Source: DASQFI01 sp963780895 (GTDB lineage: Bacteria > Acidobacteriota > Vicinamibacteria > Vicinamibacterales > SCN-69-37). From it: a stretch of 64,000 nucleotides of DNA. Shown piece after piece: positions 24,864 to 32,724 of the stretch. The notes under the pieces are model-generated. The model did no database searches, was not told where the DNA came from, and saw nothing but the letters and a program-made list of their open reading frames with translations. The stretch is taken from positions 1,488,001 through 1,552,000 of the forward strand of contig CAWAEG010000001.1 in the NCBI GenBank assembly GCA_963780895.1, read 5' to 3'. The translations under genes and the position numbers were made by a program. Positions within the stretch are counted from its first letter, which is position 1. Every line of letters starts with the position of its first letter.

Positions 24864-25451
24864 TTGACGGGTGAGGCGCCCCGAAGAGACACCGCTGGAG
24901 TGCTCGCGCTCTTCCGCGAGTCGGGTGCGCTTCTCGAAGGTCACTTCCGGCTGTCGTCGGGGCTGCACAGCAGCGGATACCTGCAATGCGCGCTCGTGCT
25001 GCAGCACCCGAAACACGCCGAGACGCTCGGTCGCGCGCTCGCGGCGGCGTTGCCCGCGGGGAGCGCCACGGCCGTTCTTTCGCCAGCGCTCGGCGGACTC
25101 ATCATCGGGCACGAGGTCGCGCGCGCGCTCGGCGTGCGCGCCATCTTCGCGGAACGTCAGGACGGCGTGCTGACGCTGAGACGCGGATTTCAGCTCGACG
25201 ACACCGATCACGTCATCGTCATCGAAGACGTCGTCACCACCGGCGGATCGACGCGCGAGACGATGGAGGTGGCGCGCCAGGCGGGCGCGGCCGTCGCCGC
25301 CGCGGGCGCGATCATCGATCGAAGCGCGGGGTCACCGGATCTGGGTGTGCCGTTTCACGCACTCGTCACGCTCTCGCTGCCGACCTATCCGCCGGACTCG
25401 TGTCCGATGTGCGAAGCCGGTACACCGATCACCAAGCCAGGATCGAGGTGA
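24864..25451 (+). CDS. pyrE: Orotate phosphoribosyltransferase
   Basis: About 195 residues. The standard PyrE N-terminus LLEGHFRLSSGLHSSGYLQCA, GHEVARALG, FAERQ, and PRPP loop VIVIEDVVTTGGSTRE are present, with a C-terminal CPMCEAG segment. It makes OMP from orotate and PRPP. TTG 24864 has a weak GGAG 9 bases upstream; GTG 24900 gives a start closer to relatives. It stands away from the two pyr operons, and a diverged paralogue sits in the pyrRBC operon. Confidence 0.93.
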   Translation: MTGEAPRRDTAGVLALFRESGALLEGHFRLSSGLHSSGYLQCALVLQHPKHAETLGRALAAALPAGSATAVLSPALGGLIIGHEVARALGVRAIFAERQDGVLTLRRGFQLDDTDHVIVIEDVVTTGGSTRETMEVARQAGAAVAAAGAIIDRSAGSPDLGVPFHALVTLSLPTYPPDSCPMCEAGTPITKPGSR

Positions 25452-25480
25452 CGACGGCGTTGCGACAGGTGATCTGCTCC

Positions 25481-25808
25481 CCAAGAGCGTTGAACCACGA
25501 AGGACACGAAGGCCACGAAGGAAAACCCGACAGGTATGCGCGTGATTTGAAGGCAGCCGCTGACCTGGCGGGCCCGGCTTCGCCGGGCCGCGGTGAGAGA
25601 AAAGACGCACGACTGACAAGACGTGTGGAATGACCTCGGGTGTGGTTTCGAGATCGTGCTCCCAATGAGAATGGTCCACCCGACGCCCGAGGTCTTTCTC
25701 CGTCTGGTCAGTCGCGCGTCTTTCTCTCACCGCCTCGCCGCCGGAGGCGGCTCGCCAGGTCAGCGCTGTCTTCGTGTCCTTCGTGAGCTTCGTGGTTCAT
25801 GCTCTTGG
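25481..25808. repeat. 328-bp imperfect palindrome, CACGAAGG family
   Basis: The arms begin CCAAGAGC...TGAACCACGAAGGACACGAAGG and end with the reverse complement CCTTCGTG...CTTCGTGGTTCATGCTCTTGG. Inward, GCTGACCTGGCG pairs with CGCCAGGTCAGCGC, CGGTGAGAGAAAAGACGCAC pairs with GTCTTTCTCTCACCG, and ACCTCGGG pairs with CCCGAGGT. A strong GGCCCGGCTTCGCCGGGCC hairpin is nested in the left arm. It fills most of the 417-base gap between pyrE and truA; no gene was found. Confidence 0.88.
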
Positions 25809-25868
25809 CAAGCGTTTTTGTGGCGCGCTTCTCTGGTCCGTGTTTCTCGTTCGTGTTCCGCGTGACCG

Positions 25869-26606
25869 ATGCGCACACTCAAGCTCACGCTCGCGTACGA
25901 TGGATCGAACTACGTTGGCTGGCAGCGCCAGGTAAACGGCCTCTCGATTCAGCAGGTGATCGAGGAGGCGTTCGCGCCGCTCGACGGCGGACAGCTCCGG
26001 ACGATCGCCGGCGCCGGACGCACCGACGCGGGCGTACACGCCCTCGGGCAGGTGGCGAGCGTCCACGTCGACTGCGATCACGCGCCGTCCGCGGTGCAGC
26101 GCGCATTGAACGTCCGGCTCCCGTTTGACATCCGGGTTCTCGGCGTCGTGGATGCCACACCCGGCTTTCACGCGCAATTTCACGCCACCGGCAAGGCCTA
26201 TCGTTACCGGATCGCGACCACGGCGGTGCTCTCGCCGTTCGAGCGGTGGTTCGTCTGGCACGCACCGGGACCGCGGAACGTCGCCGCCATGCAGCGCGCG
26301 GCCACGCACTTCGTCGGGGAGCATGACTTTGCGTCCTTCCAGCCCGCTGACTCGCCGATCAGCGATACCGTGCGGACGATCGAACGGCTCGACGTCCGCG
26401 ATGCCGGCGGCGAGATCGTCATCGATATCGAAGGCAACGGCTTCCTCCGGCACATGGTGCGCACGATCGCGGGCACGCTGGCCGACGTCGGCGGCGGGGC
26501 GAGAGATCCCGACTCGATTCACGACATCATGGCCGCGCGCGACCGGCGCGCGGCGGGGCAGACGCTGCCGGCGGCCGGCCTGACGCTCGTGTCGGTGAAA
26601 TACTGA
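25869..26606 (+). CDS. truA: tRNA pseudouridine(38-40) synthase
   Basis: A 245-residue enzyme converting U38-U40 of tRNA anticodon arms to pseudouridine. The N-terminal LTLAYDGSNYVGWQ, catalytic GRTDAGVHA (Asp53), YRYRI and GNGFLRHMVR motifs are present and complete. ATG start 25869 fits the family N-terminus. It follows the large palindrome and precedes the uppS-cdsA-dxr-rseP block. Confidence 0.97.
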   Translation: MRTLKLTLAYDGSNYVGWQRQVNGLSIQQVIEEAFAPLDGGQLRTIAGAGRTDAGVHALGQVASVHVDCDHAPSAVQRALNVRLPFDIRVLGVVDATPGFHAQFHATGKAYRYRIATTAVLSPFERWFVWHAPGPRNVAAMQRAATHFVGEHDFASFQPADSPISDTVRTIERLDVRDAGGEIVIDIEGNGFLRHMVRTIAGTLADVGGGARDPDSIHDIMAARDRRAAGQTLPAAGLTLVSVKY

Positions 26607-26614
26607 CGCCAGGG

Positions 26615-26650
26615 GCAACTGAGAACTCTGAGTTCCAAGTTCTGAGTTGC
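26615..26650. repeat. Short hairpin, GAACTCTGAGTTC family
   Basis: GCAACTGAGAACT and AGTTCTGAGTTGC form arms with one mismatch, around CTGAGTTCCA. The same word family forms the element at 58528-58609. Lies between truA and uppS. Confidence 0.7.
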
Positions 26651-26682
26651 AAGATTTGTTAAGATCCCCAGTCACCCTCCGT

Positions 26683-27474
26683 ATGGCCCAGTCCGACGTG
26701 CTGGCGGTCGTGCAATCCGGGTCGCCCGAAGAGGCGCTCGCGCGCCAAATTGACTTCACCCGCCTGCCGCGGCACGTGGCCATCATCATGGACGGCAACG
26801 GCCGATGGGCCGCGACCCGCCATCTGCCGCGCGTCGAAGGCCATCGCGCCGGCATCGAGGCCGTGCGCGATACGGTCGAGACGTCCGCGCGCCTGGGCTT
26901 CTCCGTTCTGACGCTCTACGCCTTCTCCGTCGAGAACTGGAAACGGCCGGACGCCGAGATCAGCGCGCTGATGGGCCTGCTCAAGCACTACCTGCGCCTC
27001 GAGCTGAAGACGCTCCTCAAGAACAACATCCGCTTCAAGGTGATCGGGCAGCCCGAGCGGCTGAGCCCGGAAATTCGAAACGAGCTCTCGCTCGCCGAAG
27101 CGCGGACGAGCGGCAACACCGGCATGGTCTTCAACATCGCGCTGAGCTACGGCGGACGCGCCGAGATCGTCGAGGCGGCGCGGCGGGCGATGCGATCAGG
27201 CGTCGCCCCCGAGTCGCTCGACGAACAGGCCTTCGCGTCCTTCCTGTACACGGCCGGACAGCCCGATCCCGACCTGCTGATCCGGACCAGCGGCGAGATG
27301 CGCGTGAGCAACTTCCTGCTCTGGCAGATCGCATACGCGGAGATCTGGGTGACCGAAGCGCTGTGGCCCGACTTCAGGGCGCGCCATCTTTTCGAGGCGA
27401 TCGTCGATTATCAGAAGCGCGATCGCCGCTACGGCGCCATCGGGTCGGAGGCAGCCGCCGTTGGGAAGGCGTGA
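26683..27474 (+). CDS. uppS: Undecaprenyl diphosphate synthase (isoprenyl transferase)
   Basis: A 263-residue cis-prenyltransferase making the C55 lipid carrier for peptidoglycan and glycans. It shows MDGNGRWA (catalytic Asp37), GHRAGIEAVRDTV, TLYAFSVENWKRP, NIALSYGGRAEIVEA and DLLIRTSGEMRVSNFLLWQ with the C-terminal Arg/Ser set. Start chosen at ATG 26683 (MAQSD); an upstream TTG lies in the hairpin. Immediately followed by cdsA. Confidence 0.96.
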   Translation: MAQSDVLAVVQSGSPEEALARQIDFTRLPRHVAIIMDGNGRWAATRHLPRVEGHRAGIEAVRDTVETSARLGFSVLTLYAFSVENWKRPDAEISALMGLLKHYLRLELKTLLKNNIRFKVIGQPERLSPEIRNELSLAEARTSGNTGMVFNIALSYGGRAEIVEAARRAMRSGVAPESLDEQAFASFLYTAGQPDPDLLIRTSGEMRVSNFLLWQIAYAEIWVTEALWPDFRARHLFEAIVDYQKRDRRYGAIGSEAAAVGKA

Positions 27475-28284
27475 TTGATTCGCCTCGCCAGCGCCGTCCT
27501 GCTCATCGCGATTGTGGCCGGGACGATTTGGTGGCTGCCATGGTGGGCCACGGTATTTCTTTCCGTCGTCGCCGCCGCGATTGGCGGCGGTGAGCTGGCG
27601 GATCTGGCGCTCCACGCAGGCGCGCCCGTTCCTCGCGCATTCGTCAGCCTGGCTGCGGCCACGACCGCGTTGATGGTCGCCCTGTCCGCCCAGCCGTCAT
27701 TCGGCCTCTCTGCCGACGGCCTCACCGCAGTGCTCCTGACGACGATGGTGGCGACGGGGTTGCTGGCGCTCGTGTCCGGTCCGCCATCGCCGCTGACGCT
27801 TACACGCGTGGGGGTGTTGTGTCTCGCGCCGATGTACGTCGGCCTGCCGCTCGGCGCGATGGCCAGGATCCACGGCCTGTTCGGACCGGCGGCGATCACG
27901 TGGCTCATCGGCGTGATGGTGGTCAGCGACTCGGCGCAGTACTACACGGGACGCCTGGTCGGCATCCGCAAGCTCGCGCCGCTCGTCAGCCCGGCGAAAA
28001 CGGTCGAAGGCGCCGCGGGCGGCCTCGCGGCGGCGTCGGTGGCCGGCGCCGCGTTCGCCGCGTGGGGCTTGGTGGCCTTGGAACCGGCCGTGGCCGGGCT
28101 GCTCGCGCTGCTCCTCGCCGGGTTCGGGATGTGCGGCGATCTGTTCGAGTCGCTTCTCAAGCGAAGCGCGGGCGTGAAGGACAGCGCGGCGCTGATTCCC
28201 GGGCACGGCGGCGTGCTCGACCGCCTCGACAGCTACCTCTTCGCCGGTCCGGTCTTCTATCTCTTCACCAGGTACATCGTGTGA
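27475..28284 (+). CDS. cdsA: Phosphatidate cytidylyltransferase
   Basis: A 269-residue integral membrane enzyme making CDP-diacylglycerol. About eight hydrophobic helices and the CDS signature SLLKRSAGVKDSAALIPGHGGVLDR are seen; VGIRKLAPLVSPAKTVEG is the conserved K-P-A-KTVEG region. TTG start directly abuts the uppS stop, and its stop overlaps dxr (GTGA). Length is normal. Confidence 0.94.
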   Translation: MIRLASAVLLIAIVAGTIWWLPWWATVFLSVVAAAIGGGELADLALHAGAPVPRAFVSLAAATTALMVALSAQPSFGLSADGLTAVLLTTMVATGLLALVSGPPSPLTLTRVGVLCLAPMYVGLPLGAMARIHGLFGPAAITWLIGVMVVSDSAQYYTGRLVGIRKLAPLVSPAKTVEGAAGGLAAASVAGAAFAAWGLVALEPAVAGLLALLLAGFGMCGDLFESLLKRSAGVKDSAALIPGHGGVLDRLDSYLFAGPVFYLFTRYIV

Positions 28285-29453
28285 AGCCCGTCGCCATTCT
28301 CGGTTCGACCGGATCGATCGGCCGGAGCGCGCTGTCGGTCGTCGACGCGCACCCGGGTCGCCTGCGCGTCGTTGCGCTCGCCGGCGGCGAAAACGCGGCC
28401 AGGCTCGCCGAGCAGGTGCGCAGGTATCGGCCCGCGATCGTCGCCGTCGCTACCGAAGCCGCGCTCGACGAACTGAAACGCCGGCTCGGCGGCGGCACCG
28501 GCATCCGGTTCGCCGCGGGCGCCGAAGGCCTGCTCGCGGTCGCGACCTGCGCCGAGGCGTCGCTTGTCCTGTGCGCGTCGTCGGGCACCGCAGGGCTCGA
28601 AGCGGTGCTGGCCGCGATCGACGCGGGCAAGACGATTGCGCTTGCGAACAAGGAAGTGCTCGTCATGGCCGGGTCGCTCATGGTGGACGCCGCCCGCAAG
28701 CGCCGCGTCAGGCTGTTGCCCGTCGACAGCGAGCACAACGCCATCCATCAGTGCCTGCATGGCCGATCGCCGGACGAGGTGAAACGGCTGATCCTCACGG
28801 CCTCGGGCGGCCCGTTCCGATCGCTCGATCGCGCGGCGCTGGAGCGGGTGACGCCCGAAGACGCGTTGCGGCACCCGACCTGGCAGATGGGGCGCAAGAT
28901 CACCATCGACTCGGCGACGCTGATGAACAAGGGCCTCGAGGTCATCGAGGCGCACTGGCTGTTCGGCGTCTCGGGCGCCCGCATCGAGGTGGTCATTCAC
29001 CCGCAGTCGATCGTGCACTCGCTCGTCGAGCTTCGCGACGGGTCGATCATCGCGCAGCTTGGCGTCACTGACATGCGTCTGCCGATTCAGTATGCGTTCG
29101 CGTATCCGGATCGGTGGGACGGCATGCTCGCGCCGCTCGACGTCTCGGCGCTCCGGACGCTCGAGTTCGAGCCGCCGGACGAAGGCCGGTTTCCGTGCCT
29201 CCGCCTGGCCTATGCGGCGCTCGAGAGAGGCGGCGCCTGGCCCGTCGTGCTGAATGCCGCGAACGAAGTCGCCGTGGACGCCTTTCTCGCGGGCCGCATA
29301 GGGTTTTCGGCGATTCCCCAGACGATCGATCGGGCGCTGGCGGCCGCCGATCGCTCGACGAGCGTGCCCCGATCGTTGGCCGACGTCCGAGCGGCCGATA
29401 CATGGGCGAGGGCTTTTTCTATCGAAACCCTGAGTACGTTACGATCGTCATAG
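28281..29453 (+). CDS. dxr: 1-deoxy-D-xylulose 5-phosphate reductoisomerase
   Basis: A 390-residue MEP-pathway enzyme making MEP from DXP with NADPH. GSTGSIG (NADPH loop), NKEVLVMAG, VDSEHNAI (metal-binding Asp/Glu), LTASGGPF, HPTWQMGRKITIDSATLMNKGLE, and HPQSIVHSLVE are all present. GTG start overlaps the cdsA stop by four bases. Supplies isoprenoid precursors to the uppS product upstream. Confidence 0.96.
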   Translation: MKPVAILGSTGSIGRSALSVVDAHPGRLRVVALAGGENAARLAEQVRRYRPAIVAVATEAALDELKRRLGGGTGIRFAAGAEGLLAVATCAEASLVLCASSGTAGLEAVLAAIDAGKTIALANKEVLVMAGSLMVDAARKRRVRLLPVDSEHNAIHQCLHGRSPDEVKRLILTASGGPFRSLDRAALERVTPEDALRHPTWQMGRKITIDSATLMNKGLEVIEAHWLFGVSGARIEVVIHPQSIVHSLVELRDGSIIAQLGVTDMRLPIQYAFAYPDRWDGMLAPLDVSALRTLEFEPPDEGRFPCLRLAYAALERGGAWPVVLNAANEVAVDAFLAGRIGFSAIPQTIDRALAAADRSTSVPRSLADVRAADTWARAFSIETLSTLRSS

Positions 29454-29534
29454 ACACTGACGACACGTCACAGAAGACAGCGCCTCACATAAGGGCTGCC
29501 GGGCCTGAAAACGGGCCCGCGCACGACGATTCTC

Positions 29535-30833
29535 ATGATCACAGTTCTGGCATTTCTTTTCGTCCTCGGCGTCCTTATCTTCGTTCACGAACTCGGGCAC
29601 TTTCTCGTCGCACGCTTCTATGGCGTGCGCGTCCTGACGTTCTCGCTGGGCTTCGGACCCAAGCTCCTGAAAATCCGACGCGGCGCGACCGAATATTGCA
29701 TCAGCGCCATCCCACTCGGCGGCTACGTCAAGCTTGCCGGCGAGACGGTTCAGGATCAACGGTCGGGTGAGCCCGACGAGTTCCTCTCGAAGAGCAAATG
29801 GGTCCGGGTCCAGGTCTATCTGGCGGGACCTGTCATGAACCTGGGCCTGGCCCTGGTGGTCGTCGCGATCGTGCTTTCGCTCGGCGCCGATGTGCCGCTG
29901 TATCAATCCTCGACGCCCGTCATCGGGACGGTCGCGGCCGGAAGCGCTGGTGAAGCGGCGGGCCTGAAACTGGGCGATCGAGTCCTGACCGTGGACGGCA
30001 AGAAGGTCGAAACGTGGGACGCCCTCGCGATCGAGTATCTGCCAAGGGCGAACAGGGAGCTCGAGTTCGGCGTCCAGCGCGACGGCCAGATCATTCAGGT
30101 TCACGTCACGCCCAGGGCGACCGGCAAATACGAGATCGGCGACCTGGGCATCGGTCCCATTCTTCGTCCGCAGTTCGCGCAGGTGAACGTCGGCGGACCT
30201 GCCGATCGCGCCGGCATCCGCCGCGGCGACGTCGTGGTCGCCCTCGAAGGGCAGCGTGGCGTCGCGCGCGACGCTATCGTCGAACAGTGGCGTTCGAGCG
30301 CGGAGAAGCCCGTCCGAATGACGATCGAGCGGGACGGGGAAGAGCGGGACGTCACGATTGTGCCCGAATTGGACGGCGGCGTCGGCATGGTTCGCGTCCT
30401 TCTGACCTACTTCGAAATGAAGCGCGTCGATCCCACCCTTCCCCAGGCCCTGAAGCTCAGCGCCAAGCAGAACTGGGACAACACGGTCCTGATCGGCAAG
30501 ACGCTCGTCGGCCTGATCACCAGAGATACGCCGGTCCGTCAGCTGATGGGCCCCATCGCCATCGCCGAGCTCTCGGGCAGCGCCGCCGAGCTGGGCCTCG
30601 TCGAGCTGCTGAACCTGATGGCGATGATCAGCCTCAACCTGGGTCTTCTGAATCTCCTCCCGGTGCCCGTCCTCGACGGCGGCCAGATCGCGATTCTCGC
30701 CTGGGAAGGCCTTATCCGAAGGGACCTCAGCAACCGCGCGAAGGAGCGCATTCTCCTCGCGGGAGCGGCGCTCATCGTGCTGCTGATGGTGACGGTCATC
30801 TATAACGACATTTCTCGGCTGATCAGGTACTGA
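29535..30833 (+). CDS. rseP: Site-2 intramembrane metalloprotease RseP
   Basis: A 432-residue membrane protease. Zinc motif HELGH (18-22) lies in the first helix, two PDZ domains follow (about 120-300), and the second zinc-ligand motif is VPVLDGG (Asp381). It probably cleaves an anti-sigma factor in envelope stress response; none is in the window. The cdsA-dxr-rseP order is common in bacteria. A 81-base gap from dxr contains a small GGGCC...GGCCC hairpin. Confidence 0.94.
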   Translation: MITVLAFLFVLGVLIFVHELGHFLVARFYGVRVLTFSLGFGPKLLKIRRGATEYCISAIPLGGYVKLAGETVQDQRSGEPDEFLSKSKWVRVQVYLAGPVMNLGLALVVVAIVLSLGADVPLYQSSTPVIGTVAAGSAGEAAGLKLGDRVLTVDGKKVETWDALAIEYLPRANRELEFGVQRDGQIIQVHVTPRATGKYEIGDLGIGPILRPQFAQVNVGGPADRAGIRRGDVVVALEGQRGVARDAIVEQWRSSAEKPVRMTIERDGEERDVTIVPELDGGVGMVRVLLTYFEMKRVDPTLPQALKLSAKQNWDNTVLIGKTLVGLITRDTPVRQLMGPIAIAELSGSAAELGLVELLNLMAMISLNLGLLNLLPVPVLDGGQIAILAWEGLIRRDLSNRAKERILLAGAALIVLLMVTVIYNDISRLIRY

Positions 30834-30835
30834 CG

Positions 30836-30893
30836 GAACCGCGGAACCCCGAACCGGAACCTCGGAACCACTCGCAGAACCTCGGAACCTCCC
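30836..30893. repeat. CGGAACC direct-repeat tract (single arm)
   Basis: Five CGGAACC-like words in a row (CGGAACCGCGGAACCCC...) between rseP and the M14 peptidase. It resembles one arm of the palindrome at 11664-13022, but no matching second arm is present. Confidence 0.6.
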
Positions 30894-30896
30894 GAA

Positions 30897-32648
30897 CTAT
30901 CTCTTCCGCAGGATCGGATACACCTTGATCTCTTCTTTCAGCATGTCGTCGAGGAAGTTCCAGGTGACGAGTCCATCATCCGCCGTGGGCGCGAGCAGAT
31001 AAAACGCCAGTCTCGCGAGCGGTTGGTTCATCGGCACTGCCCACGCCCCTTTCGGCGCCGTGACGCTCGCTGCCGCTTCCCATTTTCCTTCGAGCGTCCT
31101 CAGTGCGTGCTGCTGCGTGTCGATGCTGCCGGTCGGCTGCCTCGCGGTGTTGCTCGAAATCACGAACTGCTCGACACCACTCACTGGCGCCGAAAGCTGC
31201 CTCATCTGAATCCCATGCTTTCGCAGCAGATCGAGTGACGTCGTTGCCGTCGCCGGCACGTAGAACTCGGTGGGGACTTCTTCGGTGACCGTCGGCTCGA
31301 ACCAGAGCCTGTCCGTCATCTGTTCGGGCTTGACGACGTCTTTCCGCTTGAACATCGTGGCGCCGCTCACCGGGTTCACTTCCTCTTCCACCTCGCCCAT
31401 CAGGATCTCGATGAGCCCTCCTGATTTGATCCGGGCGTGCGTGGCCAGGGTCTTCCCGATGATCGTTTCCTTGTCGGCCGCGGCCGTCACCTGCTTCAAC
31501 CGGTCGGCGTTCTGGTGGGCGAAGTTCAGTGCCTCTTCCATGAAGTAGTTCGTTGCCTTGATGCGATCTTCGAAGGTCGCGTACGAATACGCCTCGCTCA
31601 GCAACGCAAATCTGTTTCGAAGTCCCACGTAATTGTTGTGAAAGCGCGGGACGTGTTCGAACGTGCCCCAGGCCCGGGGTCCGGTGGCCGCCGGCGGTGC
31701 CGCGGGCTGTGCGGGCGGGGGAGGTGTCTGCGCCGCACGGCCTCGACCAGCCGGGTCTCCCGCGCCAGCTGGGGCATCGCCGCGCCCGCCCCGGCCGCGC
31801 CCCGTGGCGGGGCAGCCTCCGGGGTTGGTGTTGCCGTAATAGAACATGTTCCAGCCGTGCTTCGCTTTCACGCTTTTGGTCACGAACGGGAACCAGTCGT
31901 TCTTCATCACGTTCATGATGGCGTCGCTCGTATTGGGGTTCAGCGGCGGCGAATACGTCAGGTAGTACGCGTGGCACGACCCATTCGACGTGTGCAGGTC
32001 GAACCCGACCTGCGGGTCGTAATCCACCCAGAGCTTCGCTGACGCCTGACCTTCCGGCGCATCCAGCTTCATGTAGTCGCGATTCAGGTTGATGTTCTGC
32101 GCCTGCGCGCGGGTGCCCATCCCGTTGATCGGCCCGTTCTGTCGTCCTCGGTTCTGGCCGAACTTCTCGTTGCCGTCGATGTTGTAGATGGGCGTGACGA
32201 TGAACACCGTCGTCTTGAGCCAGTCGGCGTGCTGGCCCATCGCGAACTCCCGCAGAAGAATCTGCGCCGATTCCTTGCCCTCGACTTCGCCGGCGTGGAT
32301 GTTGCCCTGGATGTGTACGCGCAGGCGGTTCGTCGCCCTCACCGATGCCGCGCTCGCATCCTTGAGTCCGGTTCCGACCACGGCGAGCGGCATCTCGCGC
32401 CCCTCGGCGGTCTTTCCGTACGTCGCGTAGAAGATGTTCGGGGAAGCCGCGTCAACCGCTTTCATGAACTTGACGACGTCCTCGTACGTCGACGTGGACT
32501 TGAACCCGGAGGCCTCAGCCGTCGTCTTGAGATCTGCGATCGACCCGCTCTGCTGGGCGTGGCCCACGGAGTCAAGCCAGGCTCGTCCGGGGGCTGAGAA
32601 TCCGGCACAGATGGCGACCAAAACCGTCAGGACAACTCTGCGAAACAT
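30897..32648 (-). CDS. Secreted M14-family zinc carboxypeptidase-like protein
   Basis: A 583-residue exported protein. A signal peptide (MFRRVVLTVLVAICAG) precedes the M14 domain with the zinc motif HxxE (H118, E121 in GNIHAGEVEG), the substrate Arg region NINLNRDYMKLDAPE, and the third zinc ligand H219 (GFDLHTSNG). A Gly/Arg- and Pro-rich insert (RGRGGRGDAPAGAGDPAGRG, then PPPPAQP) splits the domain. The C-terminal catalytic Glu could not be placed with confidence. Start chosen because GGAG precedes it. Probably degrades peptides outside the cytoplasm. Confidence 0.85.
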   Translation of the reverse strand: MFRRVVLTVLVAICAGFSAPGRAWLDSVGHAQQSGSIADLKTTAEASGFKSTSTYEDVVKFMKAVDAASPNIFYATYGKTAEGREMPLAVVGTGLKDASAASVRATNRLRVHIQGNIHAGEVEGKESAQILLREFAMGQHADWLKTTVFIVTPIYNIDGNEKFGQNRGRQNGPINGMGTRAQAQNINLNRDYMKLDAPEGQASAKLWVDYDPQVGFDLHTSNGSCHAYYLTYSPPLNPNTSDAIMNVMKNDWFPFVTKSVKAKHGWNMFYYGNTNPGGCPATGRGRGGRGDAPAGAGDPAGRGRAAQTPPPPAQPAAPPAATGPRAWGTFEHVPRFHNNYVGLRNRFALLSEAYSYATFEDRIKATNYFMEEALNFAHQNADRLKQVTAAADKETIIGKTLATHARIKSGGLIEILMGEVEEEVNPVSGATMFKRKDVVKPEQMTDRLWFEPTVTEEVPTEFYVPATATTSLDLLRKHGIQMRQLSAPVSGVEQFVISSNTARQPTGSIDTQQHALRTLEGKWEAAASVTAPKGAWAVPMNQPLARLAFYLLAPTADDGLVTWNFLDDMLKEEIKVYPILRKR

Positions 32649-32707
32649 ACCGGCTCCTCGGCCCGGAATCGTATCAGGCTTTTCGGGCAGAACCCCTTTA
32701 CCCGACA

Positions 32708-32713
32708 TATAAT
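32708..32713 (+). promoter_or_regulatory. Candidate -10 (TATAAT) of a near-leaderless transcript
   Basis: TATAAT lies just 12 bases before the GTG at 32725, so transcription would start within a few bases of the start codon. No convincing -35 is seen. No Shine-Dalgarno site precedes the GTG, consistent with leaderless translation. Confidence 0.5.
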
Positions 32714-32724
32714 CCGGCCCCATC

